Origin: Bacteroidales bacterium | Lineage (GTDB): Bacteria > Bacteroidota > Bacteroidia > Bacteroidales > GCA-2748055 | Reading direction: 5' to 3' | Assembly: GCA_016936975.1 (NCBI GenBank) | Contig: JAFGWU010000004.1 | Span: 1 to 64,000, forward strand | DNA: 64,000 nucleotides | Part shown: positions 45,280 to 54,514 of the stretch, piece after piece | Layout: every line of letters starts with the position of its first letter | How positions within the stretch are numbered: the first letter of the stretch is position 1 | Notes under the pieces: model-generated | Database searches by the model: none | What the model was told of the DNA's origin: nothing | The model's input: only the letters and a program-made list of their open reading frames with translations | Made by a program: the position numbers and the translations under genes

Positions 45280-46650
45280 ATGAAAAAAGAGGTGATTCTT
45301 ATTTTTGATATTGGAAAAACGAATAAAAAGCTGCTCCTCTTCGATATGACCTTCAGGGTGCTTCACCAGGAAGAAACCCGGTTCGATGAGGTTACCGATG
45401 ATGACGGATTTGCCTGTGATGACGGGGACCGGCTCGAGCGATGGATTGATGACAGCCTGCAGGTGTACCTGGAACATCCTGCATATGATGTAATGTCCAT
45501 CAATTTCACCACCTATGGAGCAACCCTCGTGTATGTTAATGATGAAGGGAAGCGAATCACACCCATCTACAATTACCTGAAGCCGATGCCCGGAGGTGTG
45601 CTGGAAGGGTTTTATGAACGATACGGGGGGATTGATGAATTCAGCAGGCGGACCGCATCTCCCGCCATGGGCATGCTCAACTCGGGACTACAGGCCCTCT
45701 GGCTCAAAAGAAAGAAGCCGGAGACCTTCAGAAAGGTGTCCCATATCATGCATTTACCGCAATACCTCTCCTATCGCCTCACAGGGTTCGTGTCCAGCGA
45801 ACATACCTCGATTGGCTGTCATACGGCTTTGTGGGACTTCGACCGGATGCGATATCACCCATGGGTCGGGGAGGAGTCAGTTCATCTGCCCGAACCGATT
45901 GACGTGTCTTCCACCTTCCCGGTGAAGATTGGCGGCAAAACCATCAGGGCCGGAATCGGGATACACGACAGCTCGGCCTCGCTGGCGCCCTATATCATGA
46001 ACAGCAGGGAACCCTTTATCCTGCTTTCCACAGGAACCTGGTGCATCAGCATGAACCCGTTTAACCATACTCCCCTGACGGCGGAGCAACTGAAACAGGA
46101 TTGTCTCTGCTACATGAGCGTCAGCATGAAACCTGTGAAGTCTTCAAGGGTATTTCTCGGGCATATTCATGATGTGAATGTGAAAGTCCTGGCGGATTAT
46201 TTTAAGGTTGGGGAGGATGATTACAAAAAAGTGAAACCCGACCCGGATCTTTTGCAGCGTCTGACAGAGCAGCACCATGGACAATCAATGTTTTTCCCGG
46301 AAGGTGTGCCGGAATCGTACCTGAACAGGGGTATTGACCTGAAGAAATTCGCATCATTCGGGGAAGCCTATCATCAGCTGATGATGGATCTGACAAAACT
46401 GGTTATTACAGCCATCGAATTAATTATCCCGGAGAACGACTCCACCGGCTGCATTTATATCACGGGGGGCTTTGCCCGCAACGAAATTTTCACCCGTTTG
46501 CTTGCCTCGGCCTTCACGAAGAAGCGGGTTTTTACTTCCGAGGTGGATAACGCCACATCCCTTGGTGCTGCGATGGTCGTTGCCGGTGAGCGCCCGAAAG
46601 GGACCGCATTCTCATTTGATCTCGGATTGAAACCGGTTGTTCCGTTTTGA
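45280..46650 (+). CDS. FGGY-family carbohydrate kinase, divergent type
   Basis: The 456-residue protein has the ribonuclease-H-like ATPase fold of FGGY kinases: N-terminal phosphate loop IFDIGKTNKKLLLFDM, LLSTGTWCISMNPF, and the C-terminal GCIYITGGFARNEIFTRLLA. It lacks the [12 protein letters not shown] motif of standard RhaB. Such divergent kinases neighbour class II aldolases in many genomes. By position it should phosphorylate L-rhamnulose at O1. The true substrate cannot be fixed because a RhaB-type kinase is encoded at 52053-53537 in the fucose operon. Confidence 0.82.
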   Translation: MKKEVILIFDIGKTNKKLLLFDMTFRVLHQEETRFDEVTDDDGFACDDGDRLERWIDDSLQVYLEHPAYDVMSINFTTYGATLVYVNDEGKRITPIYNYLKPMPGGVLEGFYERYGGIDEFSRRTASPAMGMLNSGLQALWLKRKKPETFRKVSHIMHLPQYLSYRLTGFVSSEHTSIGCHTALWDFDRMRYHPWVGEESVHLPEPIDVSSTFPVKIGGKTIRAGIGIHDSSASLAPYIMNSREPFILLSTGTWCISMNPFNHTPLTAEQLKQDCLCYMSVSMKPVKSSRVFLGHIHDVNVKVLADYFKVGEDDYKKVKPDPDLLQRLTEQHHGQSMFFPEGVPESYLNRGIDLKKFASFGEAYHQLMMDLTKLVITAIELIIPENDSTGCIYITGGFARNEIFTRLLASAFTKKRVFTSEVDNATSLGAAMVVAGERPKGTAFSFDLGLKPVVPF

Positions 46651-46708
46651 TAACCGGGTTTCAACCTGTTACTGAACACACCTTTCATTCATTCTAACTT
46701 TTGGCTCG

Positions 46709-48004
46709 ATGGACAAAATAGATCCCATTCTCCAGCATCCCCGCGACCAGATCACCGCCATCATTAAACGGATTTATCATGCCGGGATGACCACCACTTC
46801 AGGAGGCAATATTTCCATAATCGATAACGAAGGAAACATCTGGGTCACACCCTCGGCTATTGATAAGGGCTCCCTGCAGAGAAAGGATATCATGTGCGTC
46901 AGGAAGGATGGAACGATTGTCGGACATCACAAACCCTCTTCTGAATTCCCGTTTCATAAGGCTGTTTATGAAGTCCGTCCCGACATCAGGGCGGTCATTC
47001 ATGCACATCCTCCGGCACTGGTCTCTTTCAGTATTGTGAGGCAGATTCCGAATACCAATATTATCCCGCAGGCCCGCCATGTATGCGGACCCATCGGTTA
47101 TGCCGAGTATGCCCTTCCCGGGGGGGAGGAGCTGGGTAAAAAAATTGCCCGTCAGTTCGGTGAAGGATTCAATGCCGTGATCATGGAAAATCACGGGGTG
47201 GTTGTCGGGGGAACCGACCTTAAGGATGCCTATGTGAGGTTTGAGACCCTTGAATTCTCGGCCAGAACCATTATCGGGGCAAAAACAGTCGGTGAGCCGC
47301 GTTACCTGGCCGATGAACAGATTGAAGAGTTTGACCGGCAGGTTCCGGAAGACCTTCCGGAGATGAAAGAGGTGATGCACGATCCCGGGGAGTTATCCAT
47401 CAGAAGGAATATTGCCCTCCTGGTTAGACGGGCCTGCGACCAGGGATTGATGATCAGCTCCTACGGAAACATGTCGGTACGGTGGCGGGAGAATGATTTT
47501 CTGATTACCCCGCGTAATGTACCCCGCTGGGAGATGGACCTTGAAGATATCATACAGATCCGGGGGGGCATGCGGGAACCCGGCAAATTTCCGAGCCGAT
47601 CGATCCGTATCCATGAAAAAATTTATAGCCGGCATCCAGACGTGAATTCGATTATCATGACCCAGTCTCCCAACGTGATGGCTTTTGGAGTGGCCCATGC
47701 CAGGCTGGATGTAAGGACCATTCCCGAGAGCTGGATTTTCCTCCAGGATATCCGGTTTGCAAAATTCGGTGAACAGTTCACGGATAATCCGGCGATTCCC
47801 TCCATGATCTCAAAGAATTCACCGGCAGTCATTGTGGAAAACGATGCGATCATTGTAACCGGGGACAAGTTGCTGCAGACCTTCGACCGCTTGGAGGTGG
47901 CGGAGTTCAGTGCCAAATCGCTAATAATGGGCCATCCCCTCGGGGACATGGTTCCCATAAACAAACAGCAGATCGAAGATCTCAGAAAGAAGTTTTTGGG
48001 GTAA
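46709..48004 (+). CDS. Tandem class II aldolase/adducin protein with a degenerate second domain
   Basis: The 431-residue protein holds two class II aldolase domains in tandem (residues 5-215 and 225-420). The first has all zinc ligands: Glu in KPSSEFPFHKAVY, two His in VIHAHPPALVSF and His in IMENHGVVVGG. In the aligned second domain these are replaced: FPSRSIRIHEKIY (Glu to Ser), IIMTQSPNVMAF (His to Met and His to Gln) and IVENDAIIVTG (His to Asp). The second domain should therefore be non-catalytic, perhaps structural or ligand sensing. The active domain may serve fuculose- or rhamnulose-1-phosphate. It closes the rhamnose operon. Confidence 0.85.
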   Translation: MDKIDPILQHPRDQITAIIKRIYHAGMTTTSGGNISIIDNEGNIWVTPSAIDKGSLQRKDIMCVRKDGTIVGHHKPSSEFPFHKAVYEVRPDIRAVIHAHPPALVSFSIVRQIPNTNIIPQARHVCGPIGYAEYALPGGEELGKKIARQFGEGFNAVIMENHGVVVGGTDLKDAYVRFETLEFSARTIIGAKTVGEPRYLADEQIEEFDRQVPEDLPEMKEVMHDPGELSIRRNIALLVRRACDQGLMISSYGNMSVRWRENDFLITPRNVPRWEMDLEDIIQIRGGMREPGKFPSRSIRIHEKIYSRHPDVNSIIMTQSPNVMAFGVAHARLDVRTIPESWIFLQDIRFAKFGEQFTDNPAIPSMISKNSPAVIVENDAIIVTGDKLLQTFDRLEVAEFSAKSLIMGHPLGDMVPINKQQIEDLRKKFLG

Positions 48005-48058
48005 GCGATTGGGCGATTGGGCGAATAAGCGAATTAGCAAATAAGCGAATGGGCGACT
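48003..48058. repeat. Octamer array of the ARGCGAAT family
   Basis: Seven in-phase 8-bp units: AAGCGATT, GGGCGATT, GGGCGAAT, AAGCGAAT, TAGCAAAT, AAGCGAAT, GGGCGACT. The array begins inside the stop codon of the tandem aldolase gene. A further GGGCGAAT is at 48090-48097. The same family is at 54569-54608. Confidence 0.85.
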
Positions 48059-48100
48059 GCGTAATCCGAAGCCTTGGCGAAGGATTAATGGGCGAATGAT

Positions 48101-48141
48101 CCTCCTTCGTCCCGATTGCTCGGGACTACGGAGGATAAAAG
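48101..48141. repeat. Hairpin repeat element, copy B
   Basis: CCTCC at 48101-48105 pairs with GGAGG at 48130-48134; the inner stem is GTCCCGA (48109-48115) with TCGGGAC (48120-48126) around a TTGC loop. ATAAAAG follows. Ends and flanks match copy A at 28290-28371, which has a longer interior. Confidence 0.7.
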
Positions 48142-48162
48142 TGAATCGGCTGAGATTTTTTT

Positions 48163-48170
48163 TAATTTTG
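48163..48170 (+). promoter_or_regulatory. Candidate -7 box of the radical SAM gene
   Basis: TAATTTTG at 48163-48170 matches TAnnTTTG and lies 20 bp before the ATG at 48191. A clear -33 TTG was not found. Confidence 0.45.
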
Positions 48171-48190
48171 CAGAATTTCTGATTATACCG

Positions 48191-49126
48191 ATGTATAAAC
48201 ACCTGTTTGGACCGGTTCCTTCAAGGAGGCTGGGGATGTCACTGGGGGTCGATATGGTTCCCCGCAAGGTTTGCTCCCTGGATTGTGTTTACTGTGAGTG
48301 CTTTGATACAACCAAACTCACCGTCGACCGGATGGAGTATGTGCTGTATGAAAAAGTCACCTGGGAACTGGAGCATTTCTTTGCGAACCATCCCGATCCC
48401 GATTTCATTACTTTCTCAGGTTCGGGAGAGCCGACCCTGAATGAGCGGATCGGGCAGGTTATCGACTTTATTAAAGTGCGAAAGCCCGAAATTTCCCTGG
48501 CAGTTCTCACCAACGGCACCCTGCTGTCGAAAAAGAGTGTCAGACAGGAACTGCTGAAGGCCGACGTGGTGCTCCCGTCCCTCGATGCCGCAACCGAAGA
48601 AACATTCAGGAAGATCAACCGTCCCCATCCGGATCTGAATATCGGGGATTATATCAACGGAATCATTGCCTTCAGGAAGGAGTACAGGGGGGATATATGG
48701 CTCGAGGTGATGATTATTCCGGGCTATAACGATTCGGAAAAAGAGCTGGGACTGCTCAGGGAAAGCATTAAAAAGATTGCCCCCGACCGGGTTCAGCTGA
48801 ATACCCTCGACAGGCCGGGAACCGTGGGGGATATCCGGTCGGCGACCCGTTCAGAACTGGAATATATTGCAGATTTCATGAAGCTCCCCAACCTGGAGAT
48901 TATTGCAGCGTCGCCCGTCCGGAAGAATTTGCAAGCCTATCGTCAGGATACCGAGTCGGCTATTCTCGAGACCATTCTCCGCCGTCCCTGCACGGTTGAG
49001 GATCTCTCCATGATCCTCGGGTTGCATCCTAATGAGGTGAATAAATACCTGGATGTTCTGGAGTCGGAGAAGCGGGTTTACTCCTTAAGGCAGGACAGGG
49101 GTGTATTTTACAGGGTGAACACGTAA
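48191..49126 (+). CDS. Radical SAM protein with C-terminal helical domain
   Basis: The start at 48191 (MYKHLFGPVPSRRLGMSLGV) is supported by the conserved family opening; a longer frame from 48116 adds unrelated residues. The 311-residue protein has the 4Fe-4S motif CSLDCVYCEC (Cys28, Cys32, Cys35), FSGSGEPTLN, and a C-terminal winged-helix-like segment (CTVEDLSMILGLHPNEVNKY). The closest broad group is COG0731 (related to wyosine-base enzymes), but the reaction in bacteria is unknown. It is a single transcription unit between the rhamnose and fucose operons. Confidence 0.88.
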   Translation: MYKHLFGPVPSRRLGMSLGVDMVPRKVCSLDCVYCECFDTTKLTVDRMEYVLYEKVTWELEHFFANHPDPDFITFSGSGEPTLNERIGQVIDFIKVRKPEISLAVLTNGTLLSKKSVRQELLKADVVLPSLDAATEETFRKINRPHPDLNIGDYINGIIAFRKEYRGDIWLEVMIIPGYNDSEKELGLLRESIKKIAPDRVQLNTLDRPGTVGDIRSATRSELEYIADFMKLPNLEIIAASPVRKNLQAYRQDTESAILETILRRPCTVEDLSMILGLHPNEVNKYLDVLESEKRVYSLRQDRGVFYRVNT

Positions 49127-49213
49127 AACTGAAATAAACTGCCAATCCGGATGTTCGTTGCCTGTCCGGAGAGACTGCAACCATCCAGCTTATAGACCTT
49201 CTTTCGGGACTGC

Positions 49214-49882
49214 TTAATGCAATGATATCAGTCGCGCCGTCAGCAGTGAATCCCCTGTAATCTGGTTGTTCATCTCCTCAAGCGCCTCCTTAAGTGCCTT
49301 CTGATGGGCAAGCCGGGTCGATGAGGAGTTGTAAAGGGTCAGTGGTCTGGAAACATGTCCCACCCCGTGGTATTTTGAGATAAATTGATCCTGTGCATCG
49401 AAAAAGAGCGCTTCCAGTTCAACATCTGTGATGGTTCTTCCATAAGGAATCCCCAGAAGGGTACCCAATCCGAACGTGGCCACTCCAAGGACGCCTCCAA
49501 TGCCGAATCCGTTCCGCATATTGAAGTAGGTCACACTCATCTCCACTGTACCATGCTTTTCACTGCCGGAAGCAAGGAGTTGGTTGTCCAGGTAATTCTC
49601 AATAAAACGAATCGCATCCACGACCTTTTCATCGTTGATGTAGCTTGTGGAGACCTGTTCCATGGATTCATCACCCGGACCGGTGAATTCACTGGTAAAA
49701 ACCTGTCCAGTGGTCTGGTAGGAGCTGGCGATCTCCTCAAGGTTGATATGGACATTCATTGCCGGCAGCCGTTGTTCATTCTCGAACGGCAGGGCATAGA
49801 CCGATTTCTGGGCCATCAGGGAGGGATTCAGGAGTATCATGGCCAGAAACACGGTAATGGTATAATTAATATCTGTTTTCAT
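49214..49882 (-). CDS. Exported hypothetical protein with a glycine-rich hydrophobic segment
   Basis: I do not recognise a named family. The start at 49882 (MKTDINYTITVFLAMILLNP, then SLMAQ) gives a signal peptide; a longer frame begins at 49918. The mature 200 or so residues contain FENEQRLPAMNVHINLEEIA, a Gly-rich stretch FGIGGVLGVATFGLGTLLGI that could insert in a membrane, and a polar C-terminus. It stands alone, downstream of repeats and convergent with the radical SAM gene. Confidence 0.7.
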   Translation of the reverse strand: MKTDINYTITVFLAMILLNPSLMAQKSVYALPFENEQRLPAMNVHINLEEIASSYQTTGQVFTSEFTGPGDESMEQVSTSYINDEKVVDAIRFIENYLDNQLLASGSEKHGTVEMSVTYFNMRNGFGIGGVLGVATFGLGTLLGIPYGRTITDVELEALFFDAQDQFISKYHGVGHVSRPLTLYNSSSTRLAHQKALKEALEEMNNQITGDSLLTARLISLH

Positions 49883-49937
49883 GGAATAAGGTATTTCCGA
49901 TAATACCTCAAATTCCATTCCGAAATCTTCCCTGTTT

Positions 49938-49972
49938 CAGGGTGCATGGTGCAGGGTTCATAGTTCAGGGTC
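49938..49972. repeat. Heptamer array of the CAGGGTG family
   Basis: Five in-phase units: CAGGGTG, CATGGTG, CAGGGTT, CATAGTT, CAGGGTC. It is the same family as the array at 7135-7183 but on the opposite strand. It lies about 55 bp before the start of the hypothetical gene, on its upstream side. Confidence 0.75.
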
Positions 49973-50049
49973 CTGATTCTTCATATAGCTGAGTAAACTG
50001 CTAAAAATCGTTGATATTCCAAGTCATGCATGGCATGGCTACTGTTTCA

Positions 50050-50085
50050 CCCGCCGAAGTCCCGATGCATCGGGAAGCAGGCGGG
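50050..50085. repeat. Nested palindrome TCCCGATGCATCGGGA
   Basis: A perfect 16-bp palindrome at 50060-50075 is flanked by a second matching pair, CCCGCC at 50050-50055 and GGCGGG at 50080-50085. The TCCCGA/TCGGGA core is shared with the hairpin elements at 28290 and 48101. Confidence 0.65.
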
Positions 50086-50133
50086 CCTACTGCTTACTGG
50101 TTCAGGGTTTCCGATTTTGATTCCGGTTGCTTT

Positions 50134-50238
50134 CAACGTTTGTCGGATCGCTCCCAACGTTTGTTGGATCGCTCCCAACGTTTGTTGGATCGCTCCCAGT
50201 GATTGTAAGTTGGTTTCCAACGGTTGTAAGTTGGCTTC
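50134..50238. repeat. 21-bp tandem array, five units
   Basis: Units begin at 50134, 50155, 50176, 50197 and 50218. The first three are nearly identical (CAACGTTTGTTGGATCGCTC core); the last two are diverged (CAGTGATTGTAAGTTGGTTT type). It sits 43 bp beyond the fucI stop codon. A short open frame across it encodes QRLLDRS repeats but has no other gene-like features. The rest of the 49883-50281 gap has no gene. Confidence 0.85.
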
Positions 50239-50281
50239 CAGTTAAAAGATAATCAGTATGTTAATTCATTTTAAAGGGGAC

Positions 50282-52066
50282 TCAGCCGTAAAGGGGTCCG
50301 TAGGCTGCACATGCCCTGTAATCCGAGCCCTCTTTATCCGACCCGAATGCGGACCAGGCACTCGGGCGGAAGAGGTGATCCTCAGGTACGTTGTGCATGC
50401 AGACCGGGATCCGGAGCATGGAGGCCAGGGATATCAGCTCGGCCCCGATATGTCCGTATGTGAATGCCCCATGGTTGGCTCCCCAGCCGGCCATAACAGA
50501 GTAGACATCCACGAAGTTCCCTTTTCCGGTAAGGTTTGGAACGAACCATGTGGTTGGCCATGAGGGATCGGTTCTCTCTGTCAGCACCTTATGAACATCG
50601 TCGGGCAGGTCGATGGTAACCCCTTCGGCAATCTGAAGAACGGGTCCCAGTCCCTTGACGATGTTGATCCTGCTGAGGGTAACCGGCATGCCCCCCCTGG
50701 TATTGAAGGTGGATGAAAAACCACCGCCCCTGAAATATCCCCTGACACCTGCTCCCCAGGTGGTGTGGTCCAGGCATTTCTGTGCCTCCCCTTCCGTTAT
50801 CTCATACCAGGGCTTCATGGCCGGTTTGCCGTGAATGCTCTGCTGTCCGGTTCCATCCAGGGCAGAGGCTCCGGAATTGATAAGGTGGATAAAACCGTTT
50901 CCTGCCGGTCCTTCTAATGTATGGCCGGTGACCCTTTTAACCGCTTTGGGGCTCCAGTAGGTTCTCACATCGCTGAATACCTGTGCGGCACCGGTCAGCA
51001 GATGGCCGAACAGCATGACCACCCCGTTCAGGCTGTCATTTTCAGTGGCGAGCATATAGGGTTGGCGGATTCCGTTCCAATCGAATGAGGAACAGAGGAT
51101 GGCTTCCATGAAGTCCCCGTTCGGGAAATGGTCGGTCCATTGCCGTTGTCCCTGGAATCCGGCTGCCAGCGCATTATGACCGAGGGCCTCCTCCTCATAA
51201 CCCATTGCTTTCAGAACGGGATTTCCCACCATCAGGTCACGGCCGATCAAAGCCATTTTTGCCACAAATTCCCAGACCTCTTTTTTCTTCCCGGGTGATT
51301 GCTGCAGTTTCGGGGGATTATAATCCTTGCCTTCCCTGCAATTTTTTTGGATCCAGGTCAGGGCGCGTTTCAACTCATCCCGGTCGTAGATCCCCTCATC
51401 GATGCGCCGCGTAAACTCAGACATATCCACGTATTCACAGCGCATTCCAAGGTATTCCTCGAAGAAATCGGCATTGACGATGGAACCTGCAATTCCCATG
51501 GAAACACTGCCCATCGACAGGTAGGATTTGCCTTTCATGTGCGCCACGGCCAGTCCGGCCCTGGCAAATCGCACTATTTTTTCCTTCACATCGCCGGGGA
51601 TCTTCCGTGAATCGGAATCCTGAACATCTTTTCCGTAGATGCCGAATGCCGGTAATCCTTTCTGATTATGGCCGGCCAGTGCTGCGGCAAGATATACGGC
51701 CCCTGGCCGCTCGGTTCCGTTGAAACCCCAGATGGCTTTTGGAATGGACGGATTCATATCAATGGTTTCACTGCCGTAACACCAGCAGGGGGTGACCGTC
51801 AGACTGATCCCAACACCTTCCCGTTCAAATTTGATCGCTGAAGCAGCCGCTTCTGCCACGCCTCCGATACAGCTATCGGCAATGACGCACTCCACCGGGG
51901 TTCCATCCGGGTGCTTCAGGGTGGACTCGATCAATTGTTTGGCCATATCGGCCATCTGCATGGTTTGTGCCTCGAGGGATTCCCGTACACCTCCCATCCT
52001 TCCGTCGATGGCAGGACGGATCCCTATTTTCGGATTCTCTCCGATCAATCGGTTACTCTTTTCCAT
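50282..52066 (-). CDS. fucI: L-fucose isomerase
   Basis: The 594-residue protein matches FucI in length and motifs: [20 protein letters not shown] at the N-terminus, [31 protein letters not shown], the metal-binding [20 protein letters not shown] (Asp) and the late [17 protein letters not shown]. It converts L-fucose to L-fuculose with manganese and may also take D-arabinose. Its start overlaps the end of the kinase gene by 14 bp, so they are translationally coupled. It is the last gene of the GntR-kinase-fucI unit. Confidence 0.97.
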   Translation of the reverse strand: MEKSNRLIGENPKIGIRPAIDGRMGGVRESLEAQTMQMADMAKQLIESTLKHPDGTPVECVIADSCIGGVAEAAASAIKFEREGVGISLTVTPCWCYGSETIDMNPSIPKAIWGFNGTERPGAVYLAAALAGHNQKGLPAFGIYGKDVQDSDSRKIPGDVKEKIVRFARAGLAVAHMKGKSYLSMGSVSMGIAGSIVNADFFEEYLGMRCEYVDMSEFTRRIDEGIYDRDELKRALTWIQKNCREGKDYNPPKLQQSPGKKKEVWEFVAKMALIGRDLMVGNPVLKAMGYEEEALGHNALAAGFQGQRQWTDHFPNGDFMEAILCSSFDWNGIRQPYMLATENDSLNGVVMLFGHLLTGAAQVFSDVRTYWSPKAVKRVTGHTLEGPAGNGFIHLINSGASALDGTGQQSIHGKPAMKPWYEITEGEAQKCLDHTTWGAGVRGYFRGGGFSSTFNTRGGMPVTLSRINIVKGLGPVLQIAEGVTIDLPDDVHKVLTERTDPSWPTTWFVPNLTGKGNFVDVYSVMAGWGANHGAFTYGHIGAELISLASMLRIPVCMHNVPEDHLFRPSAWSAFGSDKEGSDYRACAAYGPLYG

Positions 52067-53537
52067 TGTGATTCAGTGTTATTAAATGTTTGAATTGTTC
52101 GTAGCGGAGCTCCATATCCGGATGCACGCTTTGCGGGGCATATTCTTTGATATCAAAAGAACGTTTTACAATCTGCCGGATCTCATACCTGTCTTCCACG
52201 ATTCCCAATGAGAGAGCCTGCACCAGGATGTTTCCTATTGCTGCACCCTCCACAGGTCCGGATATGACAGGGCGGGAAGATACATCTGCCACGTTCTGGT
52301 TCAGGTAATCCGACTGGCTGCCTCCTCCAATCAGATGAAGAACCCCGATATGCTTCCCGGTGAGTTCCTCAAGCAGTTCAATATGATACCTGAAGGAGAA
52401 ACAGAGGCTGTCATAGGCGCATTTAATGTAACCGCTTAAATTTCGGGGGAGATTCTGTCCCGTTTCCCGGAAGTAGGCATCAAAAGCCGCCTTCATGTTT
52501 ACGGGATTGTAAAAGACCCCGCTGTCGGGATTGATAACCTGTGGAATGGATCCGGCCTCATCAGCTATCCGTTCAAGACCGGCATGCGAAAGGGTATCGG
52601 GCAGCTCTTTTTTCAGACCCTGGATGAGCCAGAGTCCGACAATATTCTTCAGAATGCGGAAGGTATTGTTAAATCCCCTCTCGTTGGTAAATCCCGCTTT
52701 AAGCGCCTCTTTTGTCAGGATCGGGGATTCCGATTCCACTCCCACGATACACCATGTTCCCGATGAGATGTAGGCGGCGCTCCTTTCTCCGGCAGGAAGG
52801 GCAAGAACGGCGGAGGCTGTGTCGTGACCGCAAACCTGGATCACCTGCATGGAAGCGTTATGAACGGACGGATGGATGATCTCTCCGAGAATGGTTCCGG
52901 GAAAATCGGGTTGCCCGAATATTTCGGGTGCCAATCCGAGATGTTCCAGGATTTTCGGATCCCAGCTTGTGGAGCGGGCACTCAGAAGCTGGGAGGTGGA
53001 AGCGATGGTCAGCTCATTTCTCATCAGTCCGGTTAACAGGTAGTTCATGAACCCCGGGGTGAACAGGATGCGGTTTGTATTCTTCAGGGCTTCGGTTTCT
53101 TTGATCGAAAGCAGCTGGTAAAGGGTGTTGAACTGGTAGAAGTTGATGCCGGTCCGTTCAAAGGTTTCCATTTTCGACATCATCCCCTGCCACTTCCGGT
53201 CCATCCCCAGGGTCCGGGCATCCCGGTAAGAGACCGGTGTTTCGATCAGCTCACCGTTTTCATCCAGCATGGCAAAATCCACTCCCCATGAATCGAATCC
53301 GATGGAGGAGAGGGAATGGCCATGTTCATCCACAATCCGGTTGATTCCCCGAACCACCTCCCGGGTGATGCGGTCGAAGTCCCATCTTTCGTGGCCCTCT
53401 TTTTCAAACACCCTGTTTTCAAAGCGGTGGTATTCATGATAACGCATCGTTCCTTCCCGCAGTGTCCCAAGCATGATGCGGATACTGGAAGCCCCCATAT
53501 CAACGGCGATACATTTGAATTCACCTTTTGAATTCAT
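52053..53537 (-). CDS. RhaB-family FGGY kinase, probable L-fuculokinase by context
   Basis: The protein has the FGGY kinase architecture with RhaB-type signatures: [17 protein letters not shown] (phosphate loop), [45 protein letters not shown] and [17 protein letters not shown]. By sequence it is a rhamnulokinase-type enzyme; RhaB enzymes also accept fuculose to some degree. Placed between a GntR regulator and fucI, it probably phosphorylates L-fuculose at O1. ATG at 53537 is used; a TTG at 53564 is in frame. No aldolase gene accompanies it. Confidence 0.88.
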   Translation of the reverse strand: MNSKGEFKCIAVDMGASSIRIMLGTLREGTMRYHEYHRFENRVFEKEGHERWDFDRITREVVRGINRIVDEHGHSLSSIGFDSWGVDFAMLDENGELIETPVSYRDARTLGMDRKWQGMMSKMETFERTGINFYQFNTLYQLLSIKETEALKNTNRILFTPGFMNYLLTGLMRNELTIASTSQLLSARSTSWDPKILEHLGLAPEIFGQPDFPGTILGEIIHPSVHNASMQVIQVCGHDTASAVLALPAGERSAAYISSGTWCIVGVESESPILTKEALKAGFTNERGFNNTFRILKNIVGLWLIQGLKKELPDTLSHAGLERIADEAGSIPQVINPDSGVFYNPVNMKAAFDAYFRETGQNLPRNLSGYIKCAYDSLCFSFRYHIELLEELTGKHIGVLHLIGGGSQSDYLNQNVADVSSRPVISGPVEGAAIGNILVQALSLGIVEDRYEIRQIVKRSFDIKEYAPQSVHPDMELRYEQFKHLITLNHNGKE

Positions 53538-53651
53538 TTCGGTGTGCTGTTTGTTTGATGCCAAATCGAATCACAATATAACATAATTTGCCAAAACCTG
53601 ACAGCAGAAACCGGACATTCATTGATGCGGAATCCATACTGGCGGGGATGT

Positions 53652-54365
53652 TTAAAACCTTCCGGTGAGACTGTAATTTTCGGTGTTACAGTAAACCTGG
53701 CTGTAAAAGCAGAAACCGACCCGGTTGGTCTCCAGCTTTCTGTCGAGGCGCAGTATGGGGTGGTTTTCGCTGACCCGGAAATGACGCCGGATTTTTTGAT
53801 CGGCCTTGATGGCCAGTATCTTCTGCTCCCCTCCCGTAACCTGGAGCTGGTAATGTTTCCTGAGAATTTCGAAAAGCGACCGGTTTTCAAAGTTCCGGGA
53901 GGTGAATCGCGGAAGGTTCATATTGGGAATCATGGTGATATCGTAGAACACCGGGACATTGTTGATCAGTCTCAATCGCTCCATGTGGATGTACCCGACA
54001 CTCTTTTCCTCCCCGGAGATATCAAATCCGAAGGCCCGGTCCCATTTTCTGATATGCGGTTTCACAATGATATGGGTCGTAAGGTTTTCATCTCCGATGG
54101 CCGAAGTAGTGCCGCTCAGGGAGAGGATCCCGATGCCTTTCGGTGTTCCCCTGACAATGCTTCCTTTCCCCTGCTGGCGCATGATGAAACCGTCATTCAC
54201 CAGCATGTCAAGCGCTTTTCTCACGGTGGGACGGGTAAGATGATGCACCGCGCACAACTCATTCTCCGAAGGCAGGAGCTCCCCGTTTTTATAGATACCA
54301 TCCTCGACCAGTTTTCTCAACTGTTCGTAAAGTTGACGGTATTGCGGTGCTTTTTTGATGGCCAT
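53652..54365 (-). CDS. GntR-family regulator, HutC/UTRA subfamily
   Basis: The start at 54365 (MAIKKAPQYRQLYEQLRKLV) is chosen because it opens directly on the winged helix; a frame to 54428 adds an unlikely tail. The 237-residue protein has an N-terminal helix-turn-helix (LPSENELCAVHHLTRPTVRK) and a C-terminal UTRA ligand-binding domain with HMERLRLINNVPVFYDITMI. UTRA proteins usually respond to sugar phosphates or related small molecules. It is divergent from the E2-E1-SorE-fucosidase operon, and a HutC-type palindrome lies at that operon's promoter, so it probably represses it. Confidence 0.92.
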   Translation of the reverse strand: MAIKKAPQYRQLYEQLRKLVEDGIYKNGELLPSENELCAVHHLTRPTVRKALDMLVNDGFIMRQQGKGSIVRGTPKGIGILSLSGTTSAIGDENLTTHIIVKPHIRKWDRAFGFDISGEEKSVGYIHMERLRLINNVPVFYDITMIPNMNLPRFTSRNFENRSLFEILRKHYQLQVTGGEQKILAIKADQKIRRHFRVSENHPILRLDRKLETNRVGFCFYSQVYCNTENYSLTGRF

Positions 54366-54394
54366 GGATTCCCCGGTAAATTGACAGCAACAGA

Positions 54395-54410
54395 ATTTAC
54401 AGTTGTAAAT
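54395..54410. promoter_or_regulatory. Palindrome ATTTAC-AGTT-GTAAAT upstream of the GntR gene
   Basis: Perfect 6-bp arms around a 4-bp centre, 30 bp upstream of the GntR start on its leader side. It does not fit the GTnTAnAC pattern of HutC regulators, so it could be a site for a second regulator or a weak autoregulatory site. Confidence 0.45.
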
Positions 54411-54514
54411 ATAGGTATAGAATGACATATTGCAAAATAAAATTCTTTATATAGCTTTAAATTGTTTAAATACAACATTATATAATTAAATCTTATAGCA
54501 GGATACAATTTTTT

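Noticed and set aside
49127-49213. Terminator between the convergent radical SAM and hypothetical genes
   Set aside because: TCCGGA repeats occur but no stable stem with a T-run was found.
50134-50238. Possible CRISPR array
   Set aside because: Units are directly adjacent without spacers and no cas gene is present.
50011-50245. Short frames encoding QRLLDRS-type repeats
   Set aside because: They arise because the 21-bp repeat period is a multiple of three; there is no promoter, start context or family match.
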